Shown here: in pieces, positions 18,656 to 27,951 of the stretch | Layout: every line of letters starts with the position of its first letter | Numbering within the stretch: position 1 is the stretch's first letter | Assembly: GCF_034119865.1 (NCBI RefSeq) | Contig: NZ_CP139421.1 | Coordinates: 310,001 to 374,000 of the forward strand | DNA from: Algoriphagus sp. NG3 | GTDB taxonomy: Bacteria; Bacteroidota; Bacteroidia; Cytophagales; Cyclobacteriaceae | Reading direction: 5' to 3' | Length of the DNA stretch: 64,000 nt | The notes under the pieces: model-generated | Database searches by the model: none | Told to the model about the DNA's origin: nothing | What the model saw: the letters and a program-made list of their open reading frames with translations, nothing else | Made by a program: the position numbers and the translations under genes

Positions 18656-19054
18656 GATGCTGCTATGAGTAGTGGTAACCACTAAACAGGATTGTTAGTT
18701 AGATAGCAGATAGCTCTGTTTTTAGGGCGGGGGGGAGGTCGTGGCAGCGGGGCAGGCGGCTGGTACGTGTGGAGGAAGCTTTGCCACGACTTGGCCTTTT
18801 GGTCCTTTTGGGCTAAGCTAAAAGGACGGAAGAAAATACCTGTCCTATATCACTACAGGTAAAATAGAGAAACTGACAACAGCTTATCGATCCTCATGTA
18901 TTCGGGTTTCAAGACATAATCATACCACTTTTTCCATCAGAAGCATATTCTTACCTGTGTTAGATTCCATCGTCCTATGGCACTTTACCAGATCATATAG
19001 TCATCCATAGTCCAGCCGTTGAAACGGCAGGCAATAACATGAACAGTCCCTATG
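18634..19054. repeat. Long interspersed repeat, copy A
   Basis: 421 bp matching 30382-30802 with only scattered differences, same length. It starts TTCGGCGGGGAAATG, includes a G-rich run and the GCCACGACTTGG block, and ends with a unit of the CAGCCGTTGAAACGGC palindrome family (about 18970-19054). The open frame through copy B (30489-30758) is broken here, so it is non-coding. It interrupts the XRE-type gene. The following 245 bp to the HTCS gene contains an inverted pair around GAGTATAG/CTATACTC and no gene. Confidence 0.8.
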
Positions 19055-19299
19055 GTTTTTGCCAGGACATATACTCTTTTTAGCTATACTCGGCTTCTCG
19101 ATTAAGAAACGCAAAGGAGCTACTGAACGATAAACATATCTTAATAAAAGAGTATAGAGGCGAGACAGAGAGCCCGTACAGGGATCTGTTGGAAGCCCGT
19201 TGTATTTTGGGACGGCGGGTACAGGCGTAATCGCAAACCTCGATGTTAATTATTTATTAATACATTGGCGGTGTTAAAAGAAAGGATTCATTTCTAATT

Positions 19300-22200
19300 T
19301 TGGCCATGAGTCGTAGCTGCATTATACTGATTGCCCTTTTTCTGTCTTTTGCCCCTCTCTCAATTTCCCTTGCCCAAAAGCTTAAATTCAGGACGTATCT
19401 TGTAGAAGATGGTCTCTCCAATAATTCGGTTAACCTTCTGGCCAACGATCCATCCGGTGCAATTTGGATAGGGACTTGGAACGGCTTGAATTTATATGAC
19501 GGCAAGTCTTTTCTGGTTTTCAGTCATCGGCCAAATGAGCCTAACAGTCTTCCCGGTAATTATATCTATGGTGTAGAAATAGATAAGGATGAACGGGTTT
19601 GGGTGTGGTCAGATCCGAAAATCCTCAGTTTACTTCAACCGGACAGTACCTTCTCCCATCACAGATTTGAGAATAGGATAGATCATGTTTTTCTCACTGC
19701 CCATAGCAAGGTTGCAGTCCAGGTAGCTGATTCTCTTTTTGTATATGATGGGGAGAGGGATGGATTTCAGGCATGCCCTTCCTGTGCCCCACGGGCAAAA
19801 TTCTCCGAGATACCCATCCCGGCTTCTATTTCCCACCTGAGCTTCTGGGATTCAAAAAAAGATAAAAAAGGGAACGCCTGGTACGCTAGTAAGGATCAGG
19901 GGCTGTTTTTCCAGCCTTATCATGTGGAGTCCCGGGAGTCTTATCCCCAGCACTATACTGCTGACGCTTTTAACCCTTATGGACTTAGAAGCAATGAGGT
20001 CACCGCTGTATTGGAAGACCATTTCGGGAACATTTGGCTAGGCCTCAAGGATGGTGGGGTGGCCAGGGCATTGAGGCATACTGAGGTAGTAAACCATATC
20101 TACCCACACCCCAAAACACACCCCAACCTGCCTGGAGAAGCTGTAAGGGCAGTGGTGGAAGAGGCTGATGGAACACTATGGATTGGTTACTACAATTCCG
20201 GGATTTATTTCAGAAGACCCGGACAGGAAAGTTTTGAAAAACTGGACATTTCTTCCTTCAATACAGATTCTGAATGGGGCCGGATTAGAAGTCTCTGTGT
20301 GGATGAGTCAGGGCTGGTCTGGGCAGGCACCTATGCGGGGGTGGTTAAGATCAGGGATAAGAAAATCATGGAATTGGTTGAAGGAGATAACAAATCATTC
20401 TACAAGCGGGTATATGGGTTTGCGGAAGACGTTCAGACTAAAAGACTCTGGTTAGGTGCATGGGACGGGGTGTCGCTATATAACCGGGAGAGAGAAAGTT
20501 TTGAGGCTTTCAAGGGTCAGGAACAGCTAGAGGGGCTCAATATCAGAAACCTGATTTATAGCGACAGCACCTTGTTCATAGCCACAGAAAAGCATGGGTT
20601 AGCCCTGTGGAAGGATGGAAAGGTTGGTTTTTTTGATAAAGCCAAAGGGCTCTTGGATAATAGTGTGTACTCGGTTTACAAGGATGAGGATACAGATAGG
20701 TTATGGATAGGCACCCATAGTGGCGTGACGCTGTGGGATGTGAAAACGGACAGTGTTTCCTATATCACGGAGCAGCAGGGCTTGATGAGCAATTTTGTTT
20801 ATGGAATGATGTCCCATGCCAATAGCATGTGGGTGGGCACCGCCAAAGGAATAGCCAGAATCAATAAGGAAACTTTGGACGTGTGGGCACTGGATCCGGA
20901 AGAAGGATGGCAGTCATCTGAGTTCTCTGAGGGAGCTTATTTTAAGAGTGGGAGAGGACTGATGTATTTTGGCGGGGTAAATGGGCTGAATAGTTTTCAC
21001 CCCAATGATTTCCGCTCGGAGATAGCGCTTCCTAAAACCCTTGTTTTTCAGCAGGAACTTCCGGCTAGCGCGCCTTATTCAGCATCTTTTACTGTAGCTA
21101 CCATTGGTTTTGGAATAGATCCCAACAACAGGATACTTTATAGGGTGCTGCCGGGAGAGACGGAGTGGAGCGAATTGGCCCCGAACGGGATCCTGGGTTT
21201 ATCTGGACAGCCGGAAGGATCGTACAAATTGGAAGTTAGAAATTCCCTTGGGAAACCAGGCGAAGTCGTGACTAAGGAATTTACCGTTTTGCTGCCCCTG
21301 TGGAAGAAACCGTTGTTTTACTTTTTCATGGTGATTTTTGTATTGGGAGTGTCAGGTTGGTGGAGGTTCAGAACAGTGAAAAGGATTCAAAGAAAACTGG
21401 AACTTAAAATTCAGGAACGAACCAAAGTGATCGCAAGGCAGAAGGCTGATCTGGAAAATGCCAATCAGGTGCTTGAGGCAAAAAACAAGGAAATCGAAGA
21501 GCAAAAAAAACGATTGCAGATTCTTCACAGTAAACATCAGAATGCCGGTTTTGAAATGGAAAAGTTTACAGGGTATGTAGTGGATCAAATCAGGAAACCT
21601 CTATCCGATCTGAAATTGAGTATAGAAAGTGCAACGTTCAGAGATTCTAAGGTTAAAAACGGTGTCAGATTTCAATTGGACAGGGTAATGGAGTTGTTCA
21701 GTGAGATAAACGGATCGGGCAAATCAATGGAGATAGGGGAAGTTACTCCTTCACTCACCATTCTGCCTGATCTGTTCCAGCATCTAAACCAAGAAATGGC
21801 GGGAGCAATAAAAGAAAGCAATATCCAGTACAGATACAGCGAGAATCTATCAAGAGGTTGGGTTTCGCTGGATGTGATGAGGCTGAAACTTTTTCTTCAG
21901 AACCTTTTTAAGGAAATTCTCAAGTTTCAGGATGAAGATGCTATGTTGGATGTTCAGGTGAAAACATCGGAGGGCAACTTACTTATTCTGGTGGATACCA
22001 GCAGTTCTACCTTGATGGATGCTATTGACACATTCAGCCAATACAGTATTTATATACAGTCCGCCAAGAACCTGTTGGCAGAGCTGTCTGGGGAAATGCA
22101 GATTCTGCCGAAGGAAGCGTCAGTAGCGATCCGGGTTCAAATTCCAATTCAGGAAATTGAAACAAAAAACCTAAATACATCGGTCAAGAATTGGAAGCAT

Positions 22201-23004
22201 ATAGCTCTGGCTGATGAGATCCCTGAAGGGAAAAAGGTTGTCCTGATCTATGGTAAGCGTTTTGAGGCCGATGGTTTAGTCAAGGTAATGGAAGATGACT
22301 CCTTGTTTTTTATACAAGAGGATGATCCGGACATGGTATCATCGGCGTTGAATACCATAAGCATTGACATACTGATCCTGTATAATGAAAAAGTCACCGA
22401 GAATGTGGCTAAGATTATCAGTGCGGCGAATCTATTTCCCACACTTCCGATTTTGTTCATGTATGAAATCCTTTCCTATGGGCAGCAGGAAAGATTGCTG
22501 GATATGGGGATCAAAGATTTCATCCAATTGCCTACGGGAAAATCCCTGATAAGCAGAAAAATCAAAAGCTTGCTTGCTGAAAGTATCGATATGGTGCGAC
22601 CCTTAAAACTGGAAAGCATATTGTCGCAGGATGAGCCAAAAGTAGAACTGAGTCCAAATGAAAAATTGCTCAGGGAAGCTTTACAGGAGATTAAACAGAA
22701 TTTTGATAAGCCCTCTTTCAAGGTAGAGACCCTGTACGGGCATTTGGGCGTTTCTAAAATAAAACTTTATAGAATTTTTAAGGATATCCTTCATCTGGCT
22801 CCTTCTGATCTTATCCAGCAACTTCGGATGGAAAAGGCAAATACACTTCTTCAAAAAAGCCAGATGAATGTAAGCGAAGTAAGTTTTGCGTGCGGCTTCA
22901 ATGATCCCAAACACTTCAGTAAGATTTTCAAGAAATACTATGGGTACAGTCCCAAGACCTTCCAAAAACTCGATACCGCAGGGGATCCTTTCGGCAGGGT
23001 ATAG
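19300..23004 (+). CDS. HTCS-type regulator with dead kinase and receiver
   Basis: 1234 aa. Order: signal peptide (1-25), periplasmic two-propeller Reg_prop repeats (about 28-580; IWIGTWNGLNLYDG and many W-x-G repeats), Y_Y_Y-like domain (to ~665), membrane helix (about 672-690), coiled coil, HisKA-like, HATPase-like, receiver-like, AraC HTH (about 1105-1225). The catalytic sites are gone: the H-box reads YVVDQIRKPL with Asp762 where His belongs, the N-box Asn is replaced (NLFKEILKF), G1 is DTSSS, G2 is unrecognisable, and the receiver acceptor is Tyr1028 (ILILYNEK). The AraC domain is intact. It sits 239 bp upstream of susC and most likely controls it, apparently without phosphotransfer. Confidence 0.9.
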   Translation: MAMSRSCIILIALFLSFAPLSISLAQKLKFRTYLVEDGLSNNSVNLLANDPSGAIWIGTWNGLNLYDGKSFLVFSHRPNEPNSLPGNYIYGVEIDKDERVWVWSDPKILSLLQPDSTFSHHRFENRIDHVFLTAHSKVAVQVADSLFVYDGERDGFQACPSCAPRAKFSEIPIPASISHLSFWDSKKDKKGNAWYASKDQGLFFQPYHVESRESYPQHYTADAFNPYGLRSNEVTAVLEDHFGNIWLGLKDGGVARALRHTEVVNHIYPHPKTHPNLPGEAVRAVVEEADGTLWIGYYNSGIYFRRPGQESFEKLDISSFNTDSEWGRIRSLCVDESGLVWAGTYAGVVKIRDKKIMELVEGDNKSFYKRVYGFAEDVQTKRLWLGAWDGVSLYNRERESFEAFKGQEQLEGLNIRNLIYSDSTLFIATEKHGLALWKDGKVGFFDKAKGLLDNSVYSVYKDEDTDRLWIGTHSGVTLWDVKTDSVSYITEQQGLMSNFVYGMMSHANSMWVGTAKGIARINKETLDVWALDPEEGWQSSEFSEGAYFKSGRGLMYFGGVNGLNSFHPNDFRSEIALPKTLVFQQELPASAPYSASFTVATIGFGIDPNNRILYRVLPGETEWSELAPNGILGLSGQPEGSYKLEVRNSLGKPGEVVTKEFTVLLPLWKKPLFYFFMVIFVLGVSGWWRFRTVKRIQRKLELKIQERTKVIARQKADLENANQVLEAKNKEIEEQKKRLQILHSKHQNAGFEMEKFTGYVVDQIRKPLSDLKLSIESATFRDSKVKNGVRFQLDRVMELFSEINGSGKSMEIGEVTPSLTILPDLFQHLNQEMAGAIKESNIQYRYSENLSRGWVSLDVMRLKLFLQNLFKEILKFQDEDAMLDVQVKTSEGNLLILVDTSSSTLMDAIDTFSQYSIYIQSAKNLLAELSGEMQILPKEASVAIRVQIPIQEIETKNLNTSVKNWKHIALADEIPEGKKVVLIYGKRFEADGLVKVMEDDSLFFIQEDDPDMVSSALNTISIDILILYNEKVTENVAKIISAANLFPTLPILFMYEILSYGQQERLLDMGIKDFIQLPTGKSLISRKIKSLLAESIDMVRPLKLESILSQDEPKVELSPNEKLLREALQEIKQNFDKPSFKVETLYGHLGVSKIKLYRIFKDILHLAPSDLIQQLRMEKANTLLQKSQMNVSEVSFACGFNDPKHFSKIFKKYYGYSPKTFQKLDTAGDPFGRV

Positions 23005-23243
23005 GGAGCCTGAGGAACTTACTTTTTCATATTTTGTGGTGATTCGTTTTGATCTCTGGCCGGCAACTGGATTACGTGTGATTTAAGTCTTCATTAAGGC
23101 ATTGTGTCTGAAATAAAAGCAGACGAATAAGGTCTAGGTGGTACTAATTTTTGCAACAATTGACCTCTTTATTGCAACAAAAATACCCTAAAACTCCCCC
23201 GGTGTTCTTCAAATTTGATTGAACCAAAAATTTTAACCATTCT

Positions 23244-26200
23244 ATGAAATCAAAATTTTACTGCTTATTCCTTTTGTACGTTCTGTCAGGAGGCGGGCTT
23301 TATGCGCAACATGTTTTGAAGGGGGTGGTACTCGGGAAGGCAGACAAGGCACCTTTTCCGGGTGCCACTGTGATAGCAAATGGGGATATATATAAAGGAA
23401 CGGTCACCGATACCAAGGGTGAGTTCACGCTTGATCTGGCCAATGAAACTGGTGAAGTCACTGTCTCATTTATAGGAATGGAAACAGTGACTGTACCCTA
23501 TCAGGCTTCTGTCTTTCTGAGCGTGGAGCTGGCGGAAGAGACAAACTCCCTGGATGAGGTAGTGGTTATTGGTTATGGTACTGCCAAGCGGAGTAATCTG
23601 ACAACTGCTGTTGCAACCCTGGAGAATGTATCCAGAACGGTGGATAGGCCTATTTCCAGTCCTCAGGAGATGCTTCAGGGACAGGTGGCAGGTGTTACTG
23701 TAGTTTCAAATTCAGGAGATCCAGGGTCTTCTCCCAGTGTAATAATCCGAGGGAGAGGTACTTTTAACAATGAAGAGCCTCTGTATGTGGTGGATGGAAT
23801 GCCTTATTATGGATCCAGAATAAATCCCAACGACATCGAAAGCATGGTAGTGCTGAAGGACGCTGCGGCTGCTGCTATCTATGGAGCCCAAGCTGCCTCC
23901 GGTGTTATAGTAATTACTACTAAAAGCGGTAAATCCGGCGCACCTAGAGTTGCGTTGGACTTCTATCAGGGATGGCAATCAGCCTACCGGACTCCGCAGG
24001 CTTTGAACGCTACTGAATATTCTCAGGCGTACACTCAGGCGGCTATCCACGCTGGGGCAACTCCCAATCCTGCCCATGATTCGAATGTCAATCCTTGGGG
24101 ACAGGTGACCAGAACCAATTGGATGGATGAGATTTTTAGAACGGGGGCTATTACAAATGCCAACCTTCAGATAAGTGGAGGAAGTGACAGAGCCAGATAT
24201 AGTACCTCTTTTGGTTACCATAAAAAAGAAGGATTACTGTTGAATACGGATTACGAACTGTTTTCTCTTCGGTTGAAGGGGGATTACGAAATCACCAACA
24301 AATTTAGAGTGGGTCAAAATGTATATCTGAACCAATCGGCAGCTTATGGGACAAATACCAGCAGCAGCTACAGTGGGGCAATCATCAATGCGATCTATAT
24401 GAATCCTGCCGCTCCGGTATATGATGAGGATGGGAATTTTCACGGGACAGTACCATTTGAGCTTTCCCAGTTTGCAGGGGCATATGGTGATACCTATAAC
24501 CCTGTTTCCTTACTTCTTCGTCCCAGTAGAAAAGCTCCACGATTCAATGTCAATGCAATCACCTATGCAGAGTACGATGTCTTGGAGGACCTTACGTTCA
24601 AATCAAGTTTTTCCCTTGATTTATGGAACTGGAGTGACCGTACATTTTCTCCAAGGGCTCCAGAAATCGGACGTCCAAGCAACATGAATTATCTAGATCA
24701 GAGCTCAGGAAATTCTACCCGATGGATCTGGGATCAGCAGCTCAACTATAATAAAACTTTTGGCAGACATAATCTTGGTCTTACTGCGGTTTATACGGCT
24801 CAGTTCAGAAAAGAAGAGTCTCATAGCTTCACGGTTCAGGATTTTGACCGGGAGGATGATTGGTTTCAATATCCAGGAAATGCCAATACTATCCTCAATG
24901 TGCCAGGGTACAGTGCATTTGAAGATGCATTGACCTCGGCTATAGGGAGAGCGACCTACGATTTTGACGATCGCTATTTCATTATGGGAAGTATCAGACG
25001 TGACCAGACCTCACGGCTGGCTCCGTCCACAAGGACAGACTTTTTTCCTGCGGTATCCGGTGCCTGGAAGATTTCTTCCGAATCGTTCTTTCAAAGCAAT
25101 TTGATAGATCTATTGAAAATCAGGGCATCCTGGGGACAGGTTGGAAATATTTCATCAGTGGGCTATTATGCGTTTAATGTGCCGATGTCAGCTGGTAATA
25201 ATGTTATTCTGGGCGAACCGGGAGAAAGAAACAGACATATTTCCCTGAATGAAATCACCAATGCAAATCTTAAATGGGAAAGGTCAGAAACCCTGAATTT
25301 CGGCCTTGATGCAACTCTTTTCCAAAACAAATTACAGTTTACAGCTGAATACTATGAGAAATATACCCGTGGGTTGATCCTGAGAAACTCACCGGATCCA
25401 CATTCCGGGGTGCCGACCGGCGCGCTCTCCAATGTGGGTACAGTATCCAACAAAGGACTGGAAATGAGCCTAAACTACAGTGGGAATGTAGGTGAGTTGT
25501 CCTATCAGGTGGGAGGAAACTTCTCCACCATCAAAAATGAATTGGTCGATCTGGATGAATTCACCAATGATTTTATCCAACATAGTGATAATATCCGGAC
25601 TTCTGTCTATCCATTCAGAAGTGAGCCGGGCCAGCCGCTCTATTCCTATCACTTGATCCCGAACACGGGCATTTTTCAAAATCAGGAGCAGATAGATTCT
25701 TACCTCAACAGTGATGGGGAGAAAATACAACCCAATGCAAGGCCCGGAGACCTGATATTTCAGGATGTAAACGGGGATGGAAGAATTAATGACTCCGACA
25801 GGATATTTATGGGTAATGCCATGCCTGATTTCACTTATGGTATCAATATTACCATGGAGTACAAAAATTTCGATCTGATGGTGTTCGGACAGGGAGTAAG
25901 TGGTGTGGAGCTGTTCAATGGCTACAAACACACGGCTTACAATGCGGGACTTCAGGGGTATAATCTGGACAGAAGAGTTCTGGATGCCTGGACTACCCAA
26001 AATCCAAATGCAACTATTCCTGTATTATCCACCCAAGATCCCAACAGTAATTTCGGAACAGCATCAGACTGGTACCTTGAAAGCGGTGATTATTTCAGGA
26101 TTAAGAACATCTCTTTAGGCTATACATTTTCTCTCGAGCAGTGGAAGACAGGCTCTCAGGTAAGACTTTACGGGTCTGCTGAGAACCTGGCGACTTTCAC

Positions 26201-26306
26201 CAAATACTCCGGCTTGGATCCAGAAGTAGGATCTGGGACTGTCATAGATAACGGTGTTTTCCCATCCCCAAGAACATTTACGGTTGGGTTTAATATGAAT
26301 TTCTAA
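23244..26306 (+). CDS. susC-like: SusC/RagA-family TonB-dependent outer-membrane transporter
   Basis: 1020 aa. Signal peptide (1-21), carboxypeptidase-regulatory-like domain (about 24-100), TonB-box region DEVVVIGYG at 104-112, plug domain (about 118-235, with VIIRGRGTFNNEEPLYVVDG) and a 22-strand-type barrel ending in a terminal aromatic (FNMNF). It transports oligomeric nutrients across the outer membrane, energised by TonB/ExbBD. The SusD gene follows after 18 bp. Substrate cannot be read from SusC alone; the downstream phosphatase fusion suggests a phosphorylated compound. Confidence 0.95.
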   Translation: MKSKFYCLFLLYVLSGGGLYAQHVLKGVVLGKADKAPFPGATVIANGDIYKGTVTDTKGEFTLDLANETGEVTVSFIGMETVTVPYQASVFLSVELAEETNSLDEVVVIGYGTAKRSNLTTAVATLENVSRTVDRPISSPQEMLQGQVAGVTVVSNSGDPGSSPSVIIRGRGTFNNEEPLYVVDGMPYYGSRINPNDIESMVVLKDAAAAAIYGAQAASGVIVITTKSGKSGAPRVALDFYQGWQSAYRTPQALNATEYSQAYTQAAIHAGATPNPAHDSNVNPWGQVTRTNWMDEIFRTGAITNANLQISGGSDRARYSTSFGYHKKEGLLLNTDYELFSLRLKGDYEITNKFRVGQNVYLNQSAAYGTNTSSSYSGAIINAIYMNPAAPVYDEDGNFHGTVPFELSQFAGAYGDTYNPVSLLLRPSRKAPRFNVNAITYAEYDVLEDLTFKSSFSLDLWNWSDRTFSPRAPEIGRPSNMNYLDQSSGNSTRWIWDQQLNYNKTFGRHNLGLTAVYTAQFRKEESHSFTVQDFDREDDWFQYPGNANTILNVPGYSAFEDALTSAIGRATYDFDDRYFIMGSIRRDQTSRLAPSTRTDFFPAVSGAWKISSESFFQSNLIDLLKIRASWGQVGNISSVGYYAFNVPMSAGNNVILGEPGERNRHISLNEITNANLKWERSETLNFGLDATLFQNKLQFTAEYYEKYTRGLILRNSPDPHSGVPTGALSNVGTVSNKGLEMSLNYSGNVGELSYQVGGNFSTIKNELVDLDEFTNDFIQHSDNIRTSVYPFRSEPGQPLYSYHLIPNTGIFQNQEQIDSYLNSDGEKIQPNARPGDLIFQDVNGDGRINDSDRIFMGNAMPDFTYGINITMEYKNFDLMVFGQGVSGVELFNGYKHTAYNAGLQGYNLDRRVLDAWTTQNPNATIPVLSTQDPNSNFGTASDWYLESGDYFRIKNISLGYTFSLEQWKTGSQVRLYGSAENLATFTKYSGLDPEVGSGTVIDNGVFPSPRTFTVGFNMNF

Positions 26307-26324
26307 TCCATAAAAAGTACTATC

Positions 26325-27878
26325 ATGCAACTAAGAATATATACATTGTTATTGGTCCTTCTGATGATGGGCTCATGTAGTGATGATTTCACTGACCTTA
26401 CTCCCTTAGGAAATGTAACCACTGGGAATTTCTGGAAAACTGAAGAAGATGCCATTACCGCTTCAAACGCACTCTACCAGCATTGGGATGATGATGACTT
26501 GTTTGGAAGGGGGATTATGTATCTCATCGCAGCCTGTGATGATTTTCATCAGGGAAGAAATGATGCGGCCGCTGCGGCTGTAAGGAACTTCCAGGCAACA
26601 GGGCAGGAAGGAAGAATAGCCAACATTTATCCTAAAATGTACACAGTCATCCAGCGGGCCAATACCATTCTGAGGTATGTGCCTGAGATGGACATTGATG
26701 CCTCACTGAAAAACAGGGTGTTGGGAGAAGCATACTTCGCCAGGGCACATGCTTATTTTTGGCTGGCTCCAAGATTCGGTGATCACAGAGCGGGAATTCC
26801 TATCGTGACGGTGGAAAATATGGATGAAAGCTCCTTTACCAGGCCGTCCCATGTGATTGAAAATTATAGCTTGATGGAGCAGGATCTGAAGCAAGCAGCA
26901 GAGTTGTTACCTTACTTAACTGACTATGGCTCATCTGACCTAGGGAGGGCACACAAGGATGCCGCTCATGCCTACCTGGCCAAAACGTATTTGCTTTGGG
27001 CTCAATATGACGACAGTAAATGGACAAATGTAGTCACCTATGCTGATCTGGTAATCAGTTCGCCTACAGGAAGATCTCTGATCAATACGGGAAATCCTTC
27101 AGAGGATTTTGCCTCGGTTTTCTATGTGGAAAACAACTTCTCTTCGGAGTACATTTTCTCAACTGTATCAAGCAATGAGCGGGGTCAGATCCTTCCGGGG
27201 GTGATGCTTGAAAATACAGGATGGGGATTGTACAATGGTTGGGGCACTTTCTCTCCTACATTGGAATTGTACAATGCTTTTGAAGAAGGAGATCAACGGA
27301 AGAAGGCCACCCTCTTGGAGTTTGGAGATACATTTGAGTTCTTGGGCAATGCCAGAAGATATTATTCAGGTAATTCATGGACGGGGATCCAGGTGAATAA
27401 ATACATGCAGCCTTACAGGACTCCTGAGTCAGTGCATTTAAATCCTAATGGTAATTATCCCACCACGAATCTGAATATCCCTCTGATCAGGTTTGCTGAA
27501 GTCCTTTTGATGAAATCTGAGGCACTGATCATGATGGGACAGAACGGTGACGCGCCGCTCAACTTGGTAAGGCAACGAGCAGGATTGGCACCTATATCAG
27601 GTGCTACACTTTCAGACCTTAAGCAGGAAAGAAGGGTGGAGCTTGCCGCTGAATATGCGGACAGACACTTGGATTTGGTGAGATGGGGGGATGCGCAAGC
27701 TGCTTATGCCAAGCAGGCGACGGGAAGAAACCATTCGGAGAAAACCAACCCGGATTCTGGGTTTGAAGTCTATGAAACTTGGCCTGCCAGAAACTTCAAT
27801 CCAACTATCCATCATGTGTGGCCGATTCCTCCGAATACCATTGCTATTTCCGGAATCTCACAAAACGAAGGCTGGTAA
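26325..27878 (+). CDS. susD-like: SusD/RagB-family surface lipoprotein
   Basis: 517 aa. Lipoprotein signal MQLRIYTLLLVLLMMGSC with acylated Cys18. The TPR-like SusD fold follows: the N-terminal SusD-like part (DLTPLGNVTTGNFWKTEEDA) and the C-terminal RagB segment with LNLVRQRAGLAPISGATL and ERRVELAAEYADRHLDLVRW. It binds the substrate at the cell surface and forms the lid over SusC. Spacing of 18 bp to susC indicates one operon. A hairpin follows its stop. Confidence 0.95.
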   Translation: MQLRIYTLLLVLLMMGSCSDDFTDLTPLGNVTTGNFWKTEEDAITASNALYQHWDDDDLFGRGIMYLIAACDDFHQGRNDAAAAAVRNFQATGQEGRIANIYPKMYTVIQRANTILRYVPEMDIDASLKNRVLGEAYFARAHAYFWLAPRFGDHRAGIPIVTVENMDESSFTRPSHVIENYSLMEQDLKQAAELLPYLTDYGSSDLGRAHKDAAHAYLAKTYLLWAQYDDSKWTNVVTYADLVISSPTGRSLINTGNPSEDFASVFYVENNFSSEYIFSTVSSNERGQILPGVMLENTGWGLYNGWGTFSPTLELYNAFEEGDQRKKATLLEFGDTFEFLGNARRYYSGNSWTGIQVNKYMQPYRTPESVHLNPNGNYPTTNLNIPLIRFAEVLLMKSEALIMMGQNGDAPLNLVRQRAGLAPISGATLSDLKQERRVELAAEYADRHLDLVRWGDAQAAYAKQATGRNHSEKTNPDSGFEVYETWPARNFNPTIHHVWPIPPNTIAISGISQNEGW

Positions 27879-27908
27879 GTTCCATCCTAAGTAACACTTA
27901 ATTAAAAT

Positions 27909-27940
27909 GACCGGGGATGGCTCTCCCCGGTCAATCTTTA
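27909..27940 (+). terminator. Hairpin between susD and phosphatase
   Basis: GACCGGGGA (27909-27917) pairs perfectly with TCCCCGGTC (27924-27932) around TGGCTC, followed by AATCTTTATATA. The T-tail is imperfect, so it may act as a partial terminator that lowers phosphatase expression relative to SusCD, or as a 3'-end stabiliser. Its position argues for starting the next gene at 27952 rather than at 27907 inside the hairpin arm. Confidence 0.6.
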
Positions 27941-27951
27941 TATACTCACCT

